Source of the DNA: CAYWBI01 sp964456445 | GTDB lineage: Bacteria; Calditrichota; Calditrichia; Calditrichales; J004 | Direction: 5' to 3' | NCBI GenBank assembly: GCA_964456445.1 | Contig: CAYWBI010000205.1 | Span: 1 to 6,424, forward strand | DNA: 6,424 bases | Shown here: positions 1-5,210 of the stretch, piece by piece | Position numbering within the stretch: the first letter of the stretch is position 1 | How the letters are laid out: each line of letters begins with the position of its first letter | The notes under the pieces: generated by a model | Told to the model about the DNA's origin: nothing | Database searches by the model: none | Seen by the model: the letters and a program-made list of their open reading frames with translations, nothing else | Position numbers and translations under genes: made by a program

Positions 1-988
1 GTAAGTCTTTTAATGAAATAAGATGGAATGGCTTTTCGAGCAAATTCATAAGTAAATCATATTGCCTTTGTGTAACCTTTTTGCCCTGCCTTAGAAAATG
101 ATAATAATCCTTTAATGCCAGCACCCTGATATGATACGTGATTATCTCTTTAATTTCTTTTAATGATTCGACCACTCCAAATAATACAAATTCCAAAAAA
201 GGCGTAATTGAGTGATCTTTATTTTTTATTGAATTAGAAAAGGCCCAATAATAGTCATTCCTTTTTTTGTAATAAAAATTCGATAACATCGTCGGTATAT
301 ATTTGATACCGGATAATCTTAATAGATAGGCCTCAACTATTCTTGCTGTTCGCCCATTTCCATCTCCAAATGGATGGATAAGCGCAAGATGATAGTGTGC
401 GAGCGCCGCTCGGGTTATCGGATTAAGTTCACAAATCTCTTTGGAATTAATCCATTCAACAAAATCGGTCATTAACTTTTGAATGTCTTTTATTATTTTT
501 GGAGGTGTAAATATGCCGCCGTGTTTGTCATTTCCAACCTTAACGATATGATTTCGATAGTTTCCCGGATTATTACCATCATAGTCTATTTTATCAGTAA
601 TAAATAAATGAAACCTTTTTATAATGTCCTCACTGAGAACCGGGATCTCCTCATTCTGCTCCATTGTACGAATGAGATCATACACATTAACCAGATTTTT
701 AATTTCCATTTTTGATTTTTCGCTATCCTGAATGGTATCCTTCCCATCGATAATTTCAGATACACTTTCAACAGATAATGGATTGCCTTCAATTGCCGCA
801 GTACTAAATATAGAACGCTTTATCAAATCTTTTTGAAGCTGAGATGCAATCCTTGGTAATACCGGGAGGTCTTTTACCATACTAAATAAAATAGTACTTT
901 CAATTTGAAGTTCGAATAATTTTTCTTTAGAATAATCAGAAGAAAAAATAAATTGCCCGGATTTAAATGTCATTATTTTATTTAACAT
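1..988 (-). CDS. Fic family protein (AMP-transferase type), C-terminus cut by window edge
   Basis: The minus-strand frame is open from an ATG at 988 to the left edge, giving 329 visible codons; an in-frame stop at 1015-1013 lies just upstream. The core motif HPFGDGNGRTAR is at residues 205-216 (bases 376-341), with the catalytic His205 and the phosphate-binding GNGR loop intact. The flap sequence GGIFTPP is at about 157-163. An N-terminal TAAIEG at 63-68 fits the [S/T]xxxE[G/N] inhibitory helix motif, with Glu67 as inhibitory glutamate, which makes this a self-inhibited (class II) Fic protein needing no separate antitoxin. Family members usually transfer AMP from ATP to a hydroxyl side chain of a target protein; the target here is unknown. 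The visible end (about 300-329) looks like the start of a C-terminal winged-helix part, so perhaps a few dozen residues are missing. Neither ATG 988 nor the alternative ATG 973 has a clear Shine-Dalgarno. The gene is clearly more AT-rich than its neighbours, suggesting transfer. Confidence 0.93.
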   Translation of the reverse strand, partial: MLNKIMTFKSGQFIFSSDYSKEKLFELQIESTILFSMVKDLPVLPRIASQLQKDLIKRSIFSTAAIEGNPLSVESVSEIIDGKDTIQDSEKSKMEIKNLVNVYDLIRTMEQNEEIPVLSEDIIKRFHLFITDKIDYDGNNPGNYRNHIVKVGNDKHGGIFTPPKIIKDIQKLMTDFVEWINSKEICELNPITRAALAHYHLALIHPFGDGNGRTARIVEAYLLRLSGIKYIPTMLSNFYYKKRNDYYWAFSNSIKNKDHSITPFLEFVLFGVVESLKEIKEIITYHIRVLALKDYYHFLRQGKKVTQRQYDLLMNLLEKPFHLISLKDL

Positions 989-1015
989 ATTATGACCCGT
1001 TTTTTGAAAAGCTTA

Positions 1016-1038
1016 AGTATAATATTTACAAAATATTA
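1016..1038 (-). promoter_or_regulatory. Candidate fic promoter -10 box with overlapping palindrome
   Basis: On the minus strand TATACT (1021-1016) matches five of six positions of the sigma70 -10 box and would start transcription about 20 nt before the fic ATG. No good -35 sits 16-18 bp upstream. Overlapping its upstream end is a perfect inverted repeat, TAATATTT-ACA-AAATATTA (1020-1038), a plausible repressor operator. The palindrome is seen directly; its use as an operator is inference, and AT-rich palindromes also arise by chance. Confidence 0.35.
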
Positions 1039-1319
1039 ATTCTGTATGTATTTAAAAAAATGAAACACAAACTGCAACTAATTTTTAAACAAATAATGAT
1101 ATGCGGGCAAACAAAACAAGGTATAGAAACGCGGGCGCCAAAAGCCTTCAACAGGATAACACAGTAAGCCGGTATTTCCGCTTAGCCGAGCGGCTGCCCT
1201 GCGCCGTTTACATAATGCGTTTCTGTTTTTACTTTGGTTTAGCATAAACACTCAGAATATTTTCCTTTTTCCTTTTTTTGCCGTTCCCGGGAATAATTGT
1301 CATCAATATTTCTTTGTTT

Positions 1320-1363
1320 TGTGATGATGCCTGTCTGTGATGGCTGTAAAATTATGTGATGAT
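1320..1363 (+). promoter_or_regulatory. Repeated TGTGATG words with candidate -10 box upstream of the peptidase gene
   Basis: TGTGATG occurs at 1320, 1336 and 1355; the first and third copies extend to TGTGATGAT. TAAAAT at 1347-1352 matches five of six positions of a sigma70 -10 box and lies 45 bp before the peptidase ATG, with no good -35. Direct repeats beside a weak promoter could be binding sites for an activator or repressor. The half-site resembles TGTGA of CRP-type sites, but the inverted partner TCACA is absent. Confidence 0.25.
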
Positions 1364-1396
1364 AGGTGAAAATCATAAAAAACAGAGAGAGATAAA

Positions 1397-2821
1397 ATGT
1401 TTTTAAGATTGCTGATTATTGGATTTCTTGGTATTACCAGTTTATTAAGTGCCCGGGCAAACTACTCTTATATCTTAACACTTTCCCCTGATTTACATCG
1501 CTTAAATATTCAGATTAATATTCCCAATACCTTGCCCCGGGTTTTTACCTCCGGCAGTGTGGACGGCAAATATTTTATAGAAAATGTCCGTTTGAGCTCG
1601 CGCAGCGGTGACAAACGCCTGCAAACCTATAACGGGAAAATTTATCCCGGTGATGTTTTGCTGCCCGCTACCTTAAGCTATGATGTGGACCTGACGGTAC
1701 CGTCGGAGAACATTGATGATTACGGCAGCGCCGTTGTCCTTGAACCGGGGATGTTCTTCTGGCGACCGGGCCATCTGAATGACGCCGATAGCGTTGTTGT
1801 TCAATTAAAACTCCCCGATGGGATGAAAGCCTCTGTTCCCTGGAAACCCCTGGGGCGTAACCGCTATCTTTATCAGGCAACCCCTGCCGACTGGCCGGGG
1901 AAATCCGCTTTTGGATTTTTGGATGTGGACAGTGTACGGGTAGCGGGGAGCCGGTTGTACATTGCCAATCCCAATCCGGATATTCCGGTGGATATGAATA
2001 AAATGAAACGCTGGCTTAAACAGGCCGCCACTTCGGTTGCGGATATTTATGGCGCATACCCGGTAAAAAATATTCAAATCCTGTTAAGCCCCCGCAGACG
2101 GGCCCGTGAAGCGGTGCCTTTTGCCCAGGTAATCCGTAATGGCGGCGTCTGTATCCAGTTTTTTATCGATCCCCGCAGACCGCTAAAAGAATTTGTAAAT
2201 GACTGGACGGCCACCCATGAACTGAGCCATGCTCTTTTGCCATTTGTTGACCGTAACCAGGCCTGGCTTTCGGAAGGCATGGCCACATATTACCAATATG
2301 TCCTTATGATCCGTGATGGAAGGCTCAGTCCCCAAAAAGGCTGGGAGCGCATCCTGAGTGGATTTAAACGCGGGCAAAGCGGGGCAAACAGCCAAAGCCT
2401 GGAAAAGACAACGGCCGAAATGTATGGGAGCCATTCCTTCCGCAATGTTTATTGGAGCGGCGCGGCGATGATGCTCCGGGCCGATTTGCGGCTTAGGCAG
2501 CTTTCCCATAACAGCTATTCGCTGGATGATGTGCTTGCGCGCGTGCAACCGCTTTTATCCGGCGGCCAACGTGAATGGGGCGGTTTGGAGCTGATGCAGG
2601 AATTTGACCGCATCAGCCGGACATCGGTTTTTATGGATATTTATAACCGCTATGTGCCAGGCGGCCGGTTCCCGGTGGATGCAGCCTTATTGAGCAAGCT
2701 GGGTATTATCGAGACAGGGGGAAAGGTGAATTTTAATGATTCCGCGCAGGACGCCGCTATCCGGCGTTCCATTGTCAGCCCACGTGACGCCCGCCGTCCA
2801 CGGGCAACAAAGCCGCGGTAA
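1397..2821 (+). CDS. Secreted gluzincin metallopeptidase (M1/M61-like, peptidase MA fold)
   Basis: A 474-residue protein with a signal peptide: basic start, hydrophobic core at about 5-18 and an A-R-A cleavage motif at 19-21. Mature protein is therefore expected in the periplasm or outside. The zinc site is HELSH at 274-278 plus Glu293 in WLSEGMATYY (290-299). The 14 residues between His278 and Glu293 are shorter than the 18 of M1 and fit the wider peptidase MA clan. A later VYWSGAAMMLRADLRLR segment (351-367) resembles the Tyr-containing helix of M61/M1 enzymes, where Tyr353 could stabilise the transition state. Residues 22-200 look like the beta-rich N-terminal domain of this group. Substrate is unknown. 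The ATG is preceded by a weak AGAGAGAG. The last 47 bp overlap the oppositely oriented reductase gene, and they encode an Arg-rich tail probably outside the catalytic fold. Confidence 0.85.
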   Translation: MFLRLLIIGFLGITSLLSARANYSYILTLSPDLHRLNIQINIPNTLPRVFTSGSVDGKYFIENVRLSSRSGDKRLQTYNGKIYPGDVLLPATLSYDVDLTVPSENIDDYGSAVVLEPGMFFWRPGHLNDADSVVVQLKLPDGMKASVPWKPLGRNRYLYQATPADWPGKSAFGFLDVDSVRVAGSRLYIANPNPDIPVDMNKMKRWLKQAATSVADIYGAYPVKNIQILLSPRRRAREAVPFAQVIRNGGVCIQFFIDPRRPLKEFVNDWTATHELSHALLPFVDRNQAWLSEGMATYYQYVLMIRDGRLSPQKGWERILSGFKRGQSGANSQSLEKTTAEMYGSHSFRNVYWSGAAMMLRADLRLRQLSHNSYSLDDVLARVQPLLSGGQREWGGLELMQEFDRISRTSVFMDIYNRYVPGGRFPVDAALLSKLGIIETGGKVNFNDSAQDAAIRRSIVSPRDARRPRATKPR

Positions 2822-3506
2822 TATAATCGCTTTCAGAAAAAAAACGTACCGTGCGGGCGATATCCCGCGCCGAGCCTTCCCGTTTGAGCAGGGTCCGGGC
2901 CAGCGCTTTTTCCCTTTCGGCCGCCGTATAATTTTCAGGAATAAGCACGGGGCCGGGATTCACACAATTGACGAGAACCTGCGGGGCCAGCGCCTTGGCC
3001 AGACCAATGGTCATTCCGTTCACTCCATATTTTGTAAGGGCATAAGGCAGGTAATCCGGCCAGGGGGATTGATATCCGGCATCACCAATATTGACAATCC
3101 GCCCCTTTCCTTTTTGTTTCATCTGCAGGCCAACTGCCCGGGATAGAAAGAAAGCGGATTTTAGATTAAGGTTATAAAAAGCGTCCCAGTCCGCTTCGGA
3201 CACGGCTTCAAGCGGGGTGGGATAAAATATGGCAGAATTGTTTATAAGGATATCCACCACGCCAAATGTTTTATCCATAAAAGCTACAACCTTCTCCGTG
3301 GCGCCGCTGATGGACAGATCGATGCTTAGCAATTCGCAACGAAGCCCCATTTGGGTTACCATTTTTTGCAAGGATGTTGCACCGGCTTTATTGTTGTGAT
3401 AAACGCATAAAATATTGACGCCGGCCCCGGCCAGTTCCCGGGCTATTGCCCGGCCAAGACGCGTTGCCCCGCCGGTTATCAAAGCGCTCGTTCCTTTTAG
3501 CTCCAT
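2775..3506 (-). CDS. Short-chain dehydrogenase/reductase, pteridine reductase type
   Basis: A 243-residue NADP(H)-dependent oxidoreductase with a Rossmann fold. The dinucleotide motif TGGATRLG is at 11-18; Arg16 and the YHNN after beta-2 (36-39) suit NADPH. NNSA is at 89-92 and the catalytic pair is Tyr155-x3-Lys159. The usual SDR serine is replaced by Asp142 in NIGDAG, 13 residues before the Tyr. That is the Asp-Tyr-Lys arrangement of PTR1 pteridine reductases, so reduction of a dihydropterin or dihydrofolate is the best guess. PVDGG (235-239) is the usual SDR C-terminal motif. An upstream ATG at 3539 adds 11 residues, but ATG 3506 is chosen because AGGTG (3515-3511) sits 4 nt before it and the family begins close to this point. 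It diverges from nth and converges on the peptidase gene. Confidence 0.88.
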   Translation of the reverse strand: MELKGTSALITGGATRLGRAIARELAGAGVNILCVYHNNKAGATSLQKMVTQMGLRCELLSIDLSISGATEKVVAFMDKTFGVVDILINNSAIFYPTPLEAVSEADWDAFYNLNLKSAFFLSRAVGLQMKQKGKGRIVNIGDAGYQSPWPDYLPYALTKYGVNGMTIGLAKALAPQVLVNCVNPGPVLIPENYTAAEREKALARTLLKREGSARDIARTVRFFSESDYITAALLPVDGGRHVG

Positions 3507-3594
3507 AAAACACCTGTTTTGTTTGTAACGGATATACATTAAAGCTTACCTTATTTTAGATATAAAATCCAAACAAATATTGAGTTCTGTGAAA
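3507..3594. promoter_or_regulatory. Divergent promoter region between the reductase and nth
   Basis: Both genes must be started from these 88 bp. On the minus strand AGGTG (3515-3511) is the reductase Shine-Dalgarno, and TGTATAT (3537-3531) could be an extended -10 element. On the plus strand TATAAA (3561-3566) could be the nth -10. Neither has a convincing -35, and nth lacks a Shine-Dalgarno. Promoter presence is inferred from geometry; the boxes are weak. Confidence 0.35.
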
Positions 3595-4233
3595 ATGGAC
3601 GATCGAATAAAAACCCTCTTATCCCGGCTGGAAGATATCTACAAAGATACGGAAACGGCCCTGAACTATGGCTCACCTTTTCAACTGCTGGTATCCACCA
3701 TGCTGGCCGCGCAAAGCACCGATGTGCGGGTGAATATCGTAACCCGGCCATTTTTTAAAGCCTACCCCACGGCGAAGGCCATTGCGGCTTTGAGCGTTAA
3801 TGAAATTGAATCACATATAAAAACGGTTGGTTTGTATAAAACGAAAGCACGTAATTTGAAGGCAACGGCACAAATGTTGACGGACGGGTGTATGGATGGA
3901 GAAATCCCCGATACGCGTGAAGCGTTAATGCGGCTACCGGGCGTGGGGCGTAAAACGGCAAACGTCGTGCTTAGTATTGCCAAGGGCGTCCCGGCCATCG
4001 CCGTGGATACCCATGTGTTTCGGGTAAGCAATCGTCTGGGGCTGGCTTCCGCTTCCAATGTTTTGGATACGGAAAGGCAATTGATGAAAAACATCCCCCG
4101 CGACAAGTGGTCCGCGGCCCATCATTGGCTTATCTGGCACGGGCGGAAGGTGTGCAAGGCGCGCCGGCCCCTCTGCGAAAATTGCCGCTTGTACGATCTA
4201 TGCGATTTTGCCCGGAAAGAGGACGATCTATGA
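3595..4233 (+). CDS. nth: Endonuclease III, DNA glycosylase/AP lyase
   Basis: Bifunctional base-excision repair enzyme that removes oxidised pyrimidines and nicks the resulting abasic site. The helix-hairpin-helix LPGVGRKTANVVL is at 114-126 with the catalytic Lys120. The catalytic Asp138 lies in VDTHVFRVSNRLGL (137-150). The [4Fe-4S] ligands Cys187, Cys194, Cys197 and Cys203 have the C-x6-C-x2-C-x5-C spacing. Counting from ATG 3595, all these residues fall at exactly the E. coli numbers, and the length is 212 against 211 in E. coli; this is why ATG 3595 is preferred over TTG 3580 or GTG 3589. No Shine-Dalgarno precedes any of the three, so the mRNA may be leaderless or weakly initiated. The stop overlaps the convergent pentapeptide-repeat gene. 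Confidence 0.96.
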   Translation: MDDRIKTLLSRLEDIYKDTETALNYGSPFQLLVSTMLAAQSTDVRVNIVTRPFFKAYPTAKAIAALSVNEIESHIKTVGLYKTKARNLKATAQMLTDGCMDGEIPDTREALMRLPGVGRKTANVVLSIAKGVPAIAVDTHVFRVSNRLGLASASNVLDTERQLMKNIPRDKWSAAHHWLIWHGRKVCKARRPLCENCRLYDLCDFARKEDDL

Positions 4234-4596
4234 TTCCTCGCTGAAAAACGTATCGTCTTCATGGATAGGGATATCGGTTGTACGGATGCGCGTACCATAG
4301 TTTACGGAATTCAGGATTTCTTCCGCGGAGACGTTTTTGGGGAAATAGACGCCGCTTATGCGGGCACGGTGCAGGCTTGCGCCCTCCATATTGGCATGTG
4401 TAAAGTTAATCCCCTTTAAGGTACAATTGGCCAGATAGGCGCCGCACATATCCGCAAATTTAAAATTGGCGCCGGTTAAGTTTCGTCCGCGTAAGTTAAT
4501 ATTTTTCAGGTCATATCCATTCTGTCCTTCAACGGCTTTGTTAAATTCAGAGATATGTTCCTTTCTTAATAAAAGGTATAAATCATGTTTGTCCAT
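4228..4596 (-). CDS. Small pentapeptide-repeat protein
   Basis: A 122-residue protein. Residues about 30-85 show strict five-residue periodicity with a hydrophobic centre (Leu35, Leu40, Phe45, Met50, Leu55, Leu60, Phe65, Met70, Leu75, Ile80, Phe85) and small or polar residues between, for example LTGAN-FKFAD and FTHAN-MEGAS. This is about 11 repeats, predicting a short right-handed quadrilateral beta-helix of nearly three turns. The N-terminus (1-25) looks helical, and the tail after 88 (VSAEEILNSVNYGTRIR, then acidic) is outside the repeat. No signal peptide or membrane segment is seen, so it is probably cytoplasmic. Molecular function is unknown; the helix is much shorter than in gyrase-protecting Qnr proteins. 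Start ATG 4596 is supported by AGGTG (4606-4602) 5 nt upstream. It overlaps nth by 6 bp at the stop codons (CTATGA). Confidence 0.85.
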   Translation of the reverse strand: MDKHDLYLLLRKEHISEFNKAVEGQNGYDLKNINLRGRNLTGANFKFADMCGAYLANCTLKGINFTHANMEGASLHRARISGVYFPKNVSAEEILNSVNYGTRIRTTDIPIHEDDTFFSEES

Positions 4597-4675
4597 AACA
4601 GCACCTGCGTTTTACTTACGTTCAATTGTTTAACACGGTTTGTTGTTATGCTCGGCCAAAAAAACATAAAATTAA

Positions 4676-4867
4676 GTTCTGTATGGATACACGGCTATTG
4701 AACGGACAAGCAGGGGTGAAGGACCGGCAGGTTCAAATGATACAGAAGGTTTGCTGATAAAAGAAAATTAGGACTATCGGGTTTTTGCCAACAGATACAA
4801 AGAAGGCGACATTCCCTTTGCCATGCGGGTAAACCGCCCTGGCAAAATAACGGTGTATGACCTTTGA
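4676..4867 (+). pseudogene. Possible gene remnant with in-frame stop
   Basis: One frame runs 64 codons to TGA at 4865-4867, broken once by TAG at 4769-4771. The part after the TAG (31 residues, beginning DYRVFANRYKEGDIPF and ending RPGKITVYDL) has the composition of real protein. The part before it reads TEGLLIKEN into the stop. There is no start codon in this frame; an ATG at 4683 opens another frame that stops after 24 codons. This could be the 3' end of a decayed gene. I do not recognise a family, and chance remains possible at this length. Confidence 0.35.
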
Positions 4868-4892
4868 CCTTCCGGCCCCGTTATCTTACAAT
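4864..4892 (+). promoter_or_regulatory. Near-consensus sigma70 promoter reading towards the cassette array
   Basis: TTGACC (4864-4869) and TACAAT (4887-4892) each match five of six consensus positions and are separated by exactly 17 bp. This is the best promoter-like sequence I found in the window. Transcription would begin near 4899 and reach the first cassette gene after a leader of about 325 nt. By position it could act as a cassette promoter (Pc) in an integron, or it may serve a small transcript in the leader. Its -35 overlaps the stop codon of the remnant at 4676-4867. Confidence 0.5.
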
Positions 4893-4931
4893 TTTTTTGC
4901 ACCGTATAAATTAAAAATATCAGTCCGCGCT

Positions 4932-4948
4932 TTGTATTTTTTATACAA
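4932..4948. repeat. AT-rich inverted repeat
   Basis: TTGTAT-TTTTT-ATACAA is a perfect 6-bp inverted repeat around a 5-T loop. It lies about 40 bp downstream of the candidate promoter, so it could be an operator or a weak hairpin in the leader RNA. Nothing else supports a role. Confidence 0.3.
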
Positions 4949-4955
4949 TGAATAA

Positions 4956-5162
4956 CGTGTTTATTTACAGGACTTAGCCCGAACAGCGAAAAAGCAAAGC
5001 GTGATCGCGGCGCGGTTTGTTATGGGCAAAAATGTGGCCCAAACTTTTGGATTAAAAGATGTTAGCGCATCACCACACCCCCAACGAAGCGCGCCCTGTG
5101 CGCGCTTTGTCATATTAACAAACTTATGTATCACCCTTGAAAATAAGAGATTTATGTCGTAA
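4956..5162 (+). other. Short open frames on both strands, possible small gene or remnant
   Basis: On the plus strand a frame is open for 68 codons without an upstream ATG; it includes QDLARTAKKQSVIAARF and VMGKNVAQTFGLKDV, which look protein-like, and an internal ATG at 5022. On the minus strand, ATG 5113 to TAA 4961 opens a 50-residue frame beginning MTKRAQGALRW and ending TLCFFAVRAKSCK. The two overlap, so at most one is likely to be coding. Neither has a clear Shine-Dalgarno, and I recognise no family. The plus frame runs through the hairpin at 5085-5109. It may be a decayed gene end. Confidence 0.25.
5085..5109 (+). terminator. Strong GC hairpin, possible terminator
   Basis: AAGCGCGC (5087-5094), loop CCTGT and GCGCGCTT (5100-5107) form a perfect 8-bp stem, extended to 10 bp by a G-T and a C-G pair. 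What follows is TCATATT rather than a T run, so it is a weak intrinsic terminator at best. It lies between the candidate promoter and the first cassette gene, and could therefore limit or tune cassette expression. Confidence 0.4.
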
Positions 5163-5203
5163 GGTTAGGAAAGTAAGGCGAGAAGCGATCTAGCCAATAC
5201 AAT

Positions 5204-5210
5204 GTTAGAT
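5204..5210 (+). other. Left cassette junction (R' recombination box GTTAGAT)
   Basis: GTTAGAT fits the GTTRRRY integrase box, with crossover expected between G5204 and T5205. It is the exact reverse complement of the R'' box ATCTAAC at 6317-6323, as expected for the two ends of a single cassette. The gene starts 16 nt later, the tight spacing usual in cassettes. Upstream bases (CCAATACAAT) do not form an attC with anything nearby. They loosely resemble the class 1 attI end (AAAACAAAGTTAGAT, from memory), so this may be an attI or a non-classical insertion site. Confidence 0.75.

Larger units (their letters stand above)
989..1396. other. AT-rich intergenic region between divergent fic and peptidase genes
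   Basis: These 408 bases separate two divergently transcribed genes. A 66-codon plus-strand frame (967-1167) runs through it but overlaps the fic start, has no recognisable content and is best read as chance. What can be seen: the fic promoter palindrome, a weak hairpin AGCC-GAGC-GGCT at 1184-1195, a pyrimidine-rich stretch at about 1259-1279 (T runs broken by CC), three TGTGATG words at 1320-1363, and the purine-rich Shine-Dalgarno AGAGAGAG (1384-1391) of the peptidase gene. I see no RNA gene. Confidence 0.6.
4597..5203. other. Gene-less region upstream of the cassette array
   Basis: About 600 bp with no intact recognisable gene. From left to right: the upstream region of the pentapeptide-repeat gene, a possible degraded coding stretch (4676-4867), a strong promoter candidate (4864-4892), an AT hairpin (4932-4948), a stretch open on both strands (4956-5162), a GC hairpin (5085-5109), and then the cassette junction. 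No integron integrase is recognisable in either strand. GTTAG words occur at 5061, 5164 and 5204; only the last is flanked as expected for a cassette boundary. Confidence 0.6.

Noticed and set aside
967..1167. 66-codon plus-strand frame in the fic upstream region
   Set aside because: It overlaps the start of fic antisense, has very AT-biased composition, no Shine-Dalgarno and no recognisable domain; a chance frame in AT-rich DNA.
1180..1210. GCCGAGCGGCTG resembling the D-arm of a tRNA-Ser or tRNA-Leu
   Set aside because: No matching acceptor, anticodon or T arm could be found around it, so it is not a tRNA gene; most likely a small chance hairpin.
2183..2548. 121-codon minus-strand frame inside the peptidase gene
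   Set aside because: It is antisense to the zinc-binding region of a clearly coding gene and has no family features of its own.
3762..4106. 114-codon minus-strand frame inside nth
   Set aside because: Shadow of the highly conserved nth coding sequence; no start signal or recognisable product.
4847..4884. Inverted repeat ATAACGG / CCGTTAT followed by a T run at 4892-4898
   Set aside because: The 24-nt loop and the 7-nt gap between stem and T run are poor for an intrinsic terminator, and the same bases form a better promoter (4864-4892).
4977..5027. GCCCGAAC ... GCGCGGTTTGTTATGGGC as a second attC
   Set aside because: The outer ends pair (GCCC with GGGC, AAC with GTT), but the inner sequence has no L-arm pairing and the span of 51 bp is too short; no gene in cassette orientation is attached.
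5061..5170. GTTAGCG at 5061 and GTTAGGA at 5164 as further cassette boundaries
   Set aside because: Neither fits GTTRRRY fully, and no complementary R'' box with L arms lies upstream; GTTAG is common by chance.
5111..5210. Degenerate attC ending at GTTAGAT, using TTAAC at 5115-5119 as R''
   Set aside because: Only TGTAT/ATACA would pair in the L region and the spacers would be very unequal (7 against 2), so it does not fold like an attC.
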